Source: a virus
DNA length: 57,717 nucleotides
Direction: 5' to 3' (one strand)
IMG/VR virus record: IMGVR_UViG_3300021961_000116
Location: 1 to 57,717 of that record
Shown: piece after piece, positions 44,144-50,715 of the stretch
How positions within the stretch are numbered: the first letter of the stretch is position 1
Layout: each line of letters begins with the position of its first letter
Notes under the pieces: model-generated
Told to the model about the DNA's origin: nothing
Databases searched by the model: none
The model's input: only the letters and a program-made list of their open reading frames with translations
Translations under genes and position numbers: made by a program

Positions 44144-44614
44144 ATGCAACTATCTAAATACTTTACGCTAGGAGAGTTAACACCTTCTGCAACTGCAAAA
44201 AGATTAGGCATTAAAAACAATCCAACACCTGCACATTTAGAATGCTTAAAATTACTAGCTACAAACGTCCTAGATAAAGTTCGTGAGCATTTTGGTAAAC
44301 CTATATGGATTTCATCAGGATATCGCTCTAAGGCTTTAAATGATGTAACACCGGGATCTAGTGCAACATCACAACATTGTTCTGGTGAGGCGGCTGATTT
44401 AGATCAGGATGGTAGAGGTACAGGCGTTTCTAATAAGATGGTATTCGATTACATTAAAGACCATTTAACATTCGATCAATTAATCTATGAGTATGGTACG
44501 GATGCTAACCCTGATTGGGTTCATGTAAGCTGGGAATCAACTGGTAAACAAAGAAAGCAAGTATTGCGTTGTACTAGGGTGAATGGTAAGCCTGTCTATA
44601 CTCCGTATAAGTAA
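44144..44614 (+). CDS. endolysin, peptidase M15 family
   Basis: 156 aa. M15 (D-Ala-D-Ala carboxypeptidase / VanY-like) zinc site is complete: SQHCSGEAADLD gives H78 and D85, and WVHVSW gives H127. N-terminal motifs FTLGELTPSATAKR and ISSGYRS are typical of phage M15_3 endolysins. No signal peptide, so it needs the holin to reach peptidoglycan. It would cleave peptide cross-links in the cell wall. Its stop is immediately followed by the stop of a convergent small gene. Confidence 0.9.
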   Translation: MQLSKYFTLGELTPSATAKRLGIKNNPTPAHLECLKLLATNVLDKVREHFGKPIWISSGYRSKALNDVTPGSSATSQHCSGEAADLDQDGRGTGVSNKMVFDYIKDHLTFDQLIYEYGTDANPDWVHVSWESTGKQRKQVLRCTRVNGKPVYTPYK

Positions 44615-44767
44615 TTAGAATAATCTTACATACTTATAGTTACCTTCAGAATCTATATACTGAACCACATATTTACCCCTTATTTTAAGGATTCTAGGTT
44701 GGTATAGGTATATTGCCGTAGATATCATCAGCACACAGAGTGCAAGTATTGCAAATGCTTGTTCCAT
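44615..44767 (-). CDS. small single-pass membrane protein, 50 aa
   Basis: ATG 44767 to TAA 44615. The N-terminal 22 residues are hydrophobic (AFAILALCVLMISTAIYLY), followed by a basic stretch and a polar tail. It is convergent with the endolysin with zero gap, and has its own minus-strand TATATTTG 3 nt before the ATG. It may be a lysis regulator or an early membrane protein (superinfection exclusion); unknown. Confidence 0.6.
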   Translation of the reverse strand: MEQAFAILALCVLMISTAIYLYQPRILKIRGKYVVQYIDSEGNYKYVRLF

Positions 44768-44778
44768 ACGCAAATATA
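44768..44778 (-). promoter_or_regulatory. TATATTTG promoter element, leaderless spacing
   Basis: Minus strand TATATTTG (44778 to 44771), 3 nt, ATG 44767. Confidence 0.5.
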
Positions 44779-44786
44779 ATAAATTT

Positions 44787-44815
44787 TGCATGAAGTTTTA
44801 GTAAAGTTTCATGCA
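44787..44815. repeat. 29-bp inverted-repeat element, copy 1
   Basis: Arms TGCATGAA (44787-44794) and TTCATGCA (44808-44815) around a 13-nt spacer. The same 29 bp with one change recur at 45307-45335. Candidate operator or replication-protein site. Confidence 0.75.
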
Positions 44816-45080
44816 CTTTTATTGCTAGAGTTCCCAATTTGGGAACTTTTAACTTGTAATTAAAGTCACAAAATTGCATATAATTGTGCCTTATAAGACA
44901 CTTTAGTATGCAAATGCGTATAAATATAAATATTTGCGGCTCAAAAAAGCAATATATTGCACCTTATCGGGTATAAAAATGAGCTACAAAGTTATTTTAT
45001 ACCCTATCGGTGTTATCTGTTCACAAATCTTGAACAATCAATTTTAATGAACACTTATCCCATCATTGCGCCTATCATAC
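44816..45080. other. gene-free, repeat-rich control region
   Basis: No gene seen. Contains a 19-bp palindrome with core GTTCCCAATTTGGGAAC (44829-44847); AT-rich tract with GCAAAT...ATTTGC arms (about 44913-44937); and a large inverted repeat GGGTATAAAA (44969-44978) with TTTTATACCC (44995-45004), flanked by CACC (44960-44963) and GGTG (45009-45012). It lies between the late rightward and early leftward blocks, the natural place for an origin or master switch. Confidence 0.55.
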
Positions 45081-45272
45081 TCACGCCCATTTTTCAATTA
45101 AAATTAAATATCCACCTGAGGTATGACCCATAGTACTTCCTGTTGAAACATGTTGTGGTGTTACTGAAGTTATTCTCCATCCCTCATCAAGCCATTTTTT
45201 TATTTGGATTTCCATTGTAAATGCACCTGTGTTAGGTTCAATTACTATAAAATGTTGATTATTATTGCTCAT
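45081..45272 (-). CDS. small protein, DUF4177-like, 63 aa
   Basis: Alpha-beta product with the pattern of DUF4177-type proteins: a strand (HFIVIEPNTG), a helix ending LDEGWRITSV, and a final hydrophobic strand (GGYLILIEKWA). Function unknown. It is flanked by repeats on both sides and its start follows a 12-bp direct repeat pair, so it may be the regulated gene of this region. Confidence 0.6.
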   Translation of the reverse strand: MSNNNQHFIVIEPNTGAFTMEIQIKKWLDEGWRITSVTPQHVSTGSTMGHTSGGYLILIEKWA

Positions 45273-45306
45273 TTGTTAAATGTTCTTTTGGTGCTTGTTA
45301 AATGTT
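45273..45306. repeat. 12-bp direct repeats spaced 22 bp
   Basis: TTGTTAAATGTT occurs at 45273-45284 and 45295-45306, immediately upstream of the minus-strand ATG at 45272. A spacing of 22 bp puts both on the same face of the helix, as for a dimeric or cooperative repressor. Confidence 0.65.
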
Positions 45307-45335
45307 TGCATGAATTTTTAGTAAAGTTTCATGCA
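45307..45335. repeat. 29-bp inverted-repeat element, copy 2
   Basis: Arms TGCATGAA (45307-45314) and TTCATGCA (45328-45335); 28 of 29 bases match copy 1 at 44787-44815, 520 bp away. The conservation of the spacer as well as the arms suggests a protein-binding site rather than a simple hairpin. Confidence 0.75.
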
Positions 45336-45440
45336 TTTTGTCCAGTTAATTCATTAAAAAACAGGACATTACACGCCTTGTAATATTTGCAGGTGTTAAA
45401 TCTTGTCGATTCCACCTATAGATCAAATGTATAGTAGGTG

Positions 45441-46043
45441 TTAATTGTTCCCACTAAGCTCCTTTAAATAAGCCTCCTGATCGACTAACTCCGTCTTAGG
45501 GTATATTTCCTTATAGTCACCATCTTTAATCAAGCAGGCGGTATGTAATGCAGCGACAGCGTTAAATGCTAGTGACCTTAAGTCTACGAAATTTCCTGTC
45601 TTCTTATATTCACAATAGTGCCTCATTAAACTTGCTAAACATTCCTCCACAGGGATACCCTTTAGGTAATTAGTAGCACCAAAATCATTAGCGTTTCCAG
45701 CCAAATGCTCTCCAAGTGCTTCAATTGCTAGAGCAGAAACCCAATCAGGTCTAGGTCTGCCTGTATCATCAGAGCGTACAGCTCCACTAGGAAATCTTCT
45801 TATTTTTTTAGATGATTGGATATCAAATTTAATGCTAGGAGGAGTTGTACCTATAATACCAACACCTGTACCTGTAATGTCAAAAACTTCTACACAATGG
45901 CTTTTCAATATACCAATAGAGTATGTTCTATTACCTATTGTATGGTTAACGATAACATGCTTTGCTTCTTCTTTTAATACTTCATAAATGTTACCTACAT
46001 ATTGCCTGTAAGCACCATCTTTTTCTATAACTTTAATTTTCAT
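45441..46043 (-). CDS. dATP/dGTP diphosphohydrolase-like protein (DUF5664-like)
   Basis: Residues 82-172 match the pattern of this phage family: RRFPSGAVRSDDTGRPRPDW, then ALAIEALGEHL, TNYLKGIPVEECLASLMRHY and a C-terminal SLAFNAVAALHTA helix. Members belong to the all-alpha NTP pyrophosphatase group and are linked to purine dNTP pool control in phages. The N-terminal 70 residues are an extra small beta domain. No purine-modification partner (PurZ-like) is visible here. Last gene of the replication operon. Confidence 0.6.
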   Translation of the reverse strand: MKIKVIEKDGAYRQYVGNIYEVLKEEAKHVIVNHTIGNRTYSIGILKSHCVEVFDITGTGVGIIGTTPPSIKFDIQSSKKIRRFPSGAVRSDDTGRPRPDWVSALAIEALGEHLAGNANDFGATNYLKGIPVEECLASLMRHYCEYKKTGNFVDLRSLAFNAVAALHTACLIKDGDYKEIYPKTELVDQEAYLKELSGNN

Positions 46044-46062
46044 AATCTTTGTGTTTAATTAG

Positions 46063-46086
46063 TAAGCCCCCAATCAAGGGGGCTTA
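46063..46086 (-). other. strong hairpin after the SSB-like gene
   Basis: TAAGCCCCC (46063-46071) pairs perfectly with GGGGGCTTA (46078-46086), 6-nt loop. It starts 4 nt past the SSB-like stop but lacks a T-tract on the minus strand, so it may be a weak terminator or an mRNA stabiliser rather than a full stop. Confidence 0.55.
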
Positions 46087-46089
46087 GTG

Positions 46090-46395
46090 TTAGAAAGGTA
46101 ATACGTCTTCTGTTGGCTCTTGAGGTTTATCTTTTTTGATAGCCTTTTGTGCTACACCATTACTCCAAGTTGTTTTAGCGTTAGCTAAGTACACAGCTTT
46201 TGTAAAAGTAGGCGAGTCCTTCTTTCTTTCTTCTTCCGATCTAGCAATGGTGATCGAGATGTCGTTATCATACTGATCAGGCTCATCATTTGCTGAGATT
46301 GTAATGTTAATCCATTGAGCACCATTTTTGCCCTCAATGATTTTTGATTTGTCAATTTGACTTATGTTAAGTCTTCCGTTTGCAATAAATGCCAT
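46090..46395 (-). CDS. single-stranded DNA-binding protein-like, 101 aa
   Basis: Small beta-rich protein with an OB-fold-like strand layout (ANGRLNISQIDKSKIIEG...WINITISAND) and a disordered Lys/Pro/Glu tail that ends DVLPF, the acidic-hydrophobic tip by which SSBs recruit partners. Position among replication genes agrees. It is shorter than bacterial SSB. Both flanks carry hairpins, so its message may be processed or translated separately. Confidence 0.65.
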   Translation of the reverse strand: MAFIANGRLNISQIDKSKIIEGKNGAQWINITISANDEPDQYDNDISITIARSEEERKKDSPTFTKAVYLANAKTTWSNGVAQKAIKKDKPQEPTEDVLPF

Positions 46396-46418
46396 TTTTT
46401 TGTTGTTTATAACCTTTA

Positions 46419-46440
46419 CAACACACTTAGGGCGGTGTTG
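46419..46440 (-). other. hairpin between nuclease and SSB-like genes
   Basis: CAACAC (46419-46424) pairs with GTGTTG (46435-46440). It begins 2 nt after the nuclease stop on the minus strand. Confidence 0.45.
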
Positions 46441-46441
46441 C

Positions 46442-46909
46442 TTAACCCTTCAAACTTGAAACAAAGGCTAACACTTCTCTTTGGTTCTTACAAATCACAA
46501 TCTGTGGCTTGATTAGTTTTCCTTCGTAAAATAAACCCCCGTTTAAAACACATACGAAGTCAACGACCTCCAAGAAATATTTCTTTATTAGTTTAATCTT
46601 TAAACTCCATTGGTCATTTGCATAACCCTTTGCTTCTAGTACAATGTTATGATCAGGAAGTATAAAGTCTGGAGTCCAACTTATTTCTCTAATCAACTCA
46701 TCGTTATATCTAAATTTATCAAAGATAACTAGTTTATACTTTAACGCAAATTTTATTTTGTGTAATTTTAATTGTGCGTACACATACTGCTCTAACTTAG
46801 AGTCAAATGTTATACCATCGTAGCTAACCTTTGTTGCATTTCTAACAGCACCTGTAGATGGCTTAGATACTTTGCGAACTCGGCTCATATCTTTCAATCT
46901 TGTCCTCAT
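46442..46909 (-). CDS. PD-(D/E)xK endonuclease (DUF1064 / VSR-type fold)
   Basis: Catalytic core residues visible: SKLEQ (E40), WTPDFIL (D81), LEAKG (E92, K94), preceded by the usual YDGITFDSKLE opening and followed by a Lys-rich helix. This family of phage nucleases may resolve branched DNA during recombination or packaging. The upstream ATG gives a 47-nt overlap with the preceding gene; ATG 46888 (MSRVRKV) would shorten it to 26 nt. Both starts are possible. Confidence 0.75.
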   Translation of the reverse strand: MRTRLKDMSRVRKVSKPSTGAVRNATKVSYDGITFDSKLEQYVYAQLKLHKIKFALKYKLVIFDKFRYNDELIREISWTPDFILPDHNIVLEAKGYANDQWSLKIKLIKKYFLEVVDFVCVLNGGLFYEGKLIKPQIVICKNQREVLAFVSSLKG

Positions 46910-47117
46910 TAAACTTGCATTGTATCCCTGCCTCTGATTGACATATCCAATTTTGGTGCGTATAAGAGAAGTACATTACCTCCCAAACCTCTCCGAAGAT
47001 TTCCCTAGCCTCATTGTATTGAGCCTCTGATAAGCCTTCTCTATTGATTTTTAGAACTACTTTATCACCCTTGGTGAATAATGCACTCCTCTTACTATTT
47101 TTATCCGTTATAAACAT
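46863..47117 (-). CDS. hypothetical SH3-like protein, 84 aa
   Basis: Beta-rich with a FTKGDKVVLKIN strand pair and a helix, then VWEVMYFSYTHQNWICQSEAG, like small SH3/KOW-type domains. A -7 element lies 23 nt upstream. It overlaps the nuclease gene. Confidence 0.6.
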   Translation of the reverse strand: MFITDKNSKRSALFTKGDKVVLKINREGLSEAQYNEAREIFGEVWEVMYFSYTHQNWICQSEAGIQCKFNEDKIERYEPSSQSI

Positions 47118-47140
47118 ATTTTAATTATTGTGAACGGTAT

Positions 47141-47148
47141 CAAATATA
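47141..47148 (-). promoter_or_regulatory. TATATTTG promoter element
   Basis: Minus strand TATATTTG (47148 to 47141) lies 23 nt before ATG 47117, giving the distal replication genes (84-aa gene to 45441) their own start. Confidence 0.5.
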
Positions 47149-47165
47149 GCACTATATGGGCTAAC

Positions 47166-47738
47166 CTAGTCTATTTCAGCTAAATACTTTTCCACAATCT
47201 CTTTGAATGTCTTATCGTAGGTAGTAGCAATTGAATCAATTAGCTTTTTAGTATGCGATAATTTAGTTGCCAGAACCTTTGGGTTATCAATATCAAACGC
47301 TGACATCATAGAGAATAACTCTTGCTCACATCTGCTATAGATAGCGTATAGATCAGGATTGTGCTTCTGCAATTGTTGGTCACCAAGTATAGAATTGTAG
47401 TGTAGTATTGTCGAATGATCGAGTCCTAACTTCTTTCCAACCTTCTGCTTTGTCCACAAGGTAAACCTATACATCAAATGCCCAGCAACCATTCGTGCTG
47501 TTTTAATATAACCCTTCCTAGACTTCCCTAGTATTTCAACCTCAGCAACACTTAGTGTATTTTCAATAGCTACAAGGATATGCTTATAGATAGCATCATT
47601 CCACTCGTTGTACTTACTTTCTTCGAGTAACTTATTGATAATGTTTAATCCTCCTGCAAGAATAATAACATCTTCGGTAATTGCCGACACAGGTTTAATT
47701 CCTTTCGGTGTGACGTGGTAGTTTAATTTGTAAATCAT
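47166..47738 (-). CDS. DnaA domain IV-like DNA-binding protein, 190 aa
   Basis: Residues 62-118 match DnaA domain IV: the basic helix GKSRKGYIKTARMVAGHLMYR and the signature LDHSTILH (106-113; DnaA has D-H-S/T-T-V). The AAA+ ATPase of DnaA is absent, so it could bind DnaA-box-like sites but not melt DNA by itself. N- and C-terminal flanks are helical and unfamiliar. It may mark the phage origin or divert the host initiator. It is surrounded by replication genes. Confidence 0.75.
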   Translation of the reverse strand: MIYKLNYHVTPKGIKPVSAITEDVIILAGGLNIINKLLEESKYNEWNDAIYKHILVAIENTLSVAEVEILGKSRKGYIKTARMVAGHLMYRFTLWTKQKVGKKLGLDHSTILHYNSILGDQQLQKHNPDLYAIYSRCEQELFSMMSAFDIDNPKVLATKLSHTKKLIDSIATTYDKTFKEIVEKYLAEID

Positions 47739-48037
47739 AACTCTCTAAAATTAATTTCGTTTTCTAATAACTTTACTTTGTTTCTTAATTGCTCCAGCTC
47801 TACCTCTTGTATTGCTACAACCCTTGATAGGTTTAGGTTATGCTTAGACTCAGCATCAAGTTCATCCACAATCTCAGAAATATATTCGCCAACCTTGCTC
47901 AGAGCTTTGGCGTATCTCTCGTACTCTTCAGACTTTTCGGGGTTAGTCTTCATTGTATCAGTTGCGGCTATGACAAACTTGATGCCTACTAAGTCAATTA
48001 AGTTTAATGCATTTAATTTTTCTAGCATATTCTTCAT
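47735..48037 (-). CDS. hypothetical coiled-coil protein, 100 aa
   Basis: Helical, with a C-terminal coiled coil (VAIQEVELEQLRNKVKLLENEI). It overlaps the DnaA-like start by 4 nt, so the two are coupled. It may be an adaptor for the DnaA-like protein; no family is recognised. Confidence 0.6.
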   Translation of the reverse strand: MKNMLEKLNALNLIDLVGIKFVIAATDTMKTNPEKSEEYERYAKALSKVGEYISEIVDELDAESKHNLNLSRVVAIQEVELEQLRNKVKLLENEINFREL

Positions 48038-48342
48038 GATACGCTGATGGTAAGGATGTCTTCAACAATTTCATTAAGGTACTTATCAATAAACTCATCC
48101 ATCTGCTCGTATACAAAGATAGGCGTGTCGGTATGCTTTACATCGGATACATCTATCTCTATCTTCACCATACCATTAGCACCAACGATCAGGTTCTTTT
48201 CTACCCATTTAACGATGTCTTGTTTCTCTAGGATGCGTTCATGTATCTTATCATCGTAAGCATACGCAACATAGTACTCTGTGTGATTCTTTAATGCGAC
48301 CTTGTCTACATTTAAAATCTGCGGTGTTTTTAGTTTAGTCAT
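48034..48342 (-). CDS. hypothetical protein, 102 aa
   Basis: I start at ATG 48342 (MTKLKTP) instead of the upstream TTG, which leaves an 8-nt overlap with the previous gene. Alpha-beta, with a basic N-terminus and an acidic helix (YEQMDEFIDKYLNEIVEDI). Unknown family. Confidence 0.6.
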   Translation of the reverse strand: MTKLKTPQILNVDKVALKNHTEYYVAYAYDDKIHERILEKQDIVKWVEKNLIVGANGMVKIEIDVSDVKHTDTPIFVYEQMDEFIDKYLNEIVEDILTISVS

Positions 48343-48508
48343 TTTGTGTTGCGATAAAATCAATAATTGTGTCTATACTTTTGTTTGTGATTAATGACTT
48401 GCAGTTTGCGAAATCATTAAAGTAAGTAATTACATCCTCTCTTAAGAATGCGTTCCATACCTTTGTGTGTTCGTTGTAATGGAATAAATAATCTACTAGG
48501 TTTCTCAT
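48335..48508 (-). CDS. hypothetical small protein, 57 aa
   Basis: ATG 48508 to TAA 48335. Helical (MRNLVDYLFHYNEH..., then ITNKSIDTIIDFI). It fills the gap between the helicase-like gene and the 102-aa gene and overlaps the latter by 8 nt, which supports it. Confidence 0.55.
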   Translation of the reverse strand: MRNLVDYLFHYNEHTKVWNAFLREDVITYFNDFANCKSLITNKSIDTIIDFIATQND

Positions 48509-48517
48509 AATTTTTTT

Positions 48518-49582
48518 TTAAAATGGTGGTGGTGAATCAAATTGTGTTGATGGTTTAAGTTCTGACTGCGTTACTTTACTATTTAATACTCGTTGTCTTT
48601 CCTGATCCATTGTCTTATCTCTTTCGTACTGCTCAAATGCGTATGACTTAAACATAGTGTCAAAGGTGTTATGCATTTCGTAGTACCTACTCTTTTCTAC
48701 ATCAAACCATAGCCTTGCAATTCCTACTTTACCTATTCCTTTTGGCTTTGCTTTCTGTATAGCTATTACAACTTCGTTACCATCGTAAGGTCTATTCTCC
48801 TGCACATCCAACATTCCTTTTGGAGGTCGCCAAGCAGCTATCATTGCATCACCTTTTCTGCTCCAGCTTTCTCCACCTGCAATTTGTCGGTATGTAGGAA
48901 GAGGATAGTAAAAGATAGGCTCTCCATTTTGCCCTGTAGCTTCTTGTAACTGCTGACTAGCAACATGGGTGATTAAACAATTGTGTCTATTCTTATCCCT
49001 AGCATTCCTTCTGATTCTACCAAGAATTGATTCAAGGTACATATCTCTAGGCATACCATTTAAGTCATGTCGATACTCGTTTATCGGGTCAGCTAAAGTA
49101 GTTTGTATTTTAACATTATGCTCGGTTTCAATTTCATCTACCAGATCATAAAATTCAGGTATAGTAAAATCATAAGAGCCGGCATCAATAATGTAAAAGT
49201 ATTGGTCAAGTTCTGCCGTTAATCTAAACACTTCTTGCTTTGTTAATCGGTTTATCTTTTGATCCCTATTTAGGTTACTATAAAAAGGTTTCCCTACCCA
49301 CTTATGCATCAACTCAATTGCGATATCCGATGGGTTACCTGTTTCGGGTGAATAGATAGCGTGTTTCCATCCATACTTTTGAGATAGATTAATTAATACC
49401 TCAAACCAAAACTCAGTCTTACCACTAGCACTAGAGCCATACAGGTATGTAGTACAGGCTAACTTAACTGAATATAAATCATGTAAACACTTGAACCCAA
49501 CATCAGAACCTTTACTAACTCCATTGTCATACTTCTCATTTACTTTGTCTGCTAATTCGCTTATCTTAAAATACTTTTTCAT
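48518..49582 (-). CDS. DnaB-type RecA-fold ATPase (replicative helicase-like)
   Basis: 354 aa. Walker A GSSASGKT (49-56), Walker B-like TTLADP (D165), and a DnaB-type HVASQQ segment (H206) after RIRRNARDKNRH. The core spans about residues 35-270. There is no N-terminal DnaB domain or primase, so it is a single-domain helicase or loader. The C-terminal tail is disordered and ends SPPPF. ATG 49582 overlaps the HNH stop as ATGA. It is the only helicase-like gene seen and is probably central to phage DNA replication. Confidence 0.8.
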   Translation of the reverse strand: MKKYFKISELADKVNEKYDNGVSKGSDVGFKCLHDLYSVKLACTTYLYGSSASGKTEFWFEVLINLSQKYGWKHAIYSPETGNPSDIAIELMHKWVGKPFYSNLNRDQKINRLTKQEVFRLTAELDQYFYIIDAGSYDFTIPEFYDLVDEIETEHNVKIQTTLADPINEYRHDLNGMPRDMYLESILGRIRRNARDKNRHNCLITHVASQQLQEATGQNGEPIFYYPLPTYRQIAGGESWSRKGDAMIAAWRPPKGMLDVQENRPYDGNEVVIAIQKAKPKGIGKVGIARLWFDVEKSRYYEMHNTFDTMFKSYAFEQYERDKTMDQERQRVLNSKVTQSELKPSTQFDSPPPF

Positions 49583-50067
49583 TTTATGTGCTTCCAAAGT
49601 TTATACCTCTTTATATTACTAATTGCAGTTGGTGTTACATTATACATTGAAGATAGTTCAACTAATGTTTTTTTGGTGTTCCTAATTTCTATGACATCTA
49701 ATTCAGTTAGTTTACATCTTCCATTCTTAACGCCTTCTTTTGATGGTTGTAAGCCATTAATATAAGCGTGTCTTTCATTCTCTGAATGTGTAGCCCACTC
49801 TAAATTAGAAACATTGTTATTAGTCTTTATACCATCTTTGTGGTTAACGCATCTTTTATTTTCTTTGTTTTCAATAAAAGCAATAGCCACTAATCTATGC
49901 ATAAAAAATCCTTTTCTAACATTGTTTATAGATAATCTTATTTTCATATAACCAAATCTTGTTTTTTGTGGGGTTAATAACTTATAGTTACTCCTTACAT
50001 TTCCTAAATTTGATATCTGATATAATCCCTCATATCCATAAACATCTTTCCAAATTTCATTTCCCAT
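49579..50067 (-). CDS. HNH homing endonuclease with NUMOD4 and HTH domains
   Basis: 162 aa. NUMOD4-type opening (IWKDVYGYEGLYQISNLGNVR), HNH_3 core (MHRLVAIAFI, then CVNHKDGIKTNN and NLEWATHSEN) and a C-terminal helix-turn-helix (ELSSMYNVTPTAISNIKR). A mobile homing gene. It is fitted exactly between two replication genes by a TAATG upstream junction and an ATGA downstream junction. Confidence 0.88.
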   Translation of the reverse strand: MGNEIWKDVYGYEGLYQISNLGNVRSNYKLLTPQKTRFGYMKIRLSINNVRKGFFMHRLVAIAFIENKENKRCVNHKDGIKTNNNVSNLEWATHSENERHAYINGLQPSKEGVKNGRCKLTELDVIEIRNTKKTLVELSSMYNVTPTAISNIKRYKLWKHIK

Positions 50068-50459
50068 TAGTTCCCTATATTAAATCCACTTGCACCTATA
50101 TTCTTTTGAGGCATTATCTTGTTGTTATTTTTTAGCCAAGTTTGCATCCTTCTATTAATATCGAAAACTTTCTCCATCTCGAATCTCATCTTCTTTGAAT
50201 TAGAACTTCTCTCTGACCAATAAGTATAGAAATCTTTTATTGTATTGGTTGATAACTCATCCTTGAATGTATACCAGCACAACTGCTTGAATTCAGCATC
50301 TCTATCCTCAATAGACTCCTTCGATCCAACCATCGAGCCACTTTGCTTCGGACTCTTTGTCTGCATCGCTTGGCTCAGTTGAGAAATTGCCTTGACTAAA
50401 TCCTCTTGCACTAGTCTTATAGCTTGTAGCTCTTGTATAATTATCTTTAATTCGTTCAT
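50067..50459 (-). CDS. replication-associated protein (DnaD/primosome-like C-terminus), 130 aa
   Basis: Start at ATG 50459 (MNELK). The N-terminal 30 residues are a coiled coil. The C-terminal half (FYTYWSERSSNSKKMRFEMEKVFDINRRMQTWLKNN) has the YWxE...MRFExxKxFDxxRRxxTW pattern I know from replication-initiation proteins of Bacteroidetes phages and prophages. Its first half overlaps the neighbouring 135-aa gene in another frame by about 150 nt. Confidence 0.65.
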   Translation of the reverse strand: MNELKIIIQELQAIRLVQEDLVKAISQLSQAMQTKSPKQSGSMVGSKESIEDRDAEFKQLCWYTFKDELSTNTIKDFYTYWSERSSNSKKMRFEMEKVFDINRRMQTWLKNNNKIMPQKNIGASGFNIGN

Positions 50460-50715
50460 TGCTTTTGTATAAATTATCGTAACCAATTATAAGTTTCTGA
50501 AACCAATTTAAATTTTTTAAGTATTCAGTAGTATTGTCAAGCACATCAATATGGACTTCTTCTATATCTAATATGTCTGATAGAAATCCTGCCTTACGCC
50601 TATTTAATACTGCTTGGTGCTTAAAGAAATTCTTTAGTTCTTCTAGCCTTGCAATCTCTTTGTATAATTCTTTTTCTTGCTTTTTCATGTTTTCTATGTT
50701 TTTAAAAGTTTCCAT
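50308..50715 (-). CDS. hypothetical coiled-coil protein, 135 aa
   Basis: Start at ATG 50715 (METFKN). Lys/Glu-rich coiled coil over residues 1-40, then a hydrophobic region (LNWFQKLIIGYDNL) and a polar C-terminus. Operon spacing supports it: without it a 270-nt gap would remain. Its last 150 nt are shared out of frame with the next gene, which is unusual. The start codon lies in a hairpin (50708-50725). Confidence 0.55.
   Translation of the reverse strand: METFKNIENMKKQEKELYKEIARLEELKNFFKHQAVLNRRKAGFLSDILDIEEVHIDVLDNTTEYLKNLNWFQKLIIGYDNLYKSNERIKDNYTRATSYKTSARGFSQGNFSTEPSDADKESEAKWLDGWIEGVY

Noticed and set aside
48114-48121. TATCTTTG on the minus strand within the 102-aa gene (and a similar one near 52468)
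   Set aside because: Both encode Ile-Phe-Val in real genes and no start codon follows, so they are likely codon coincidences.
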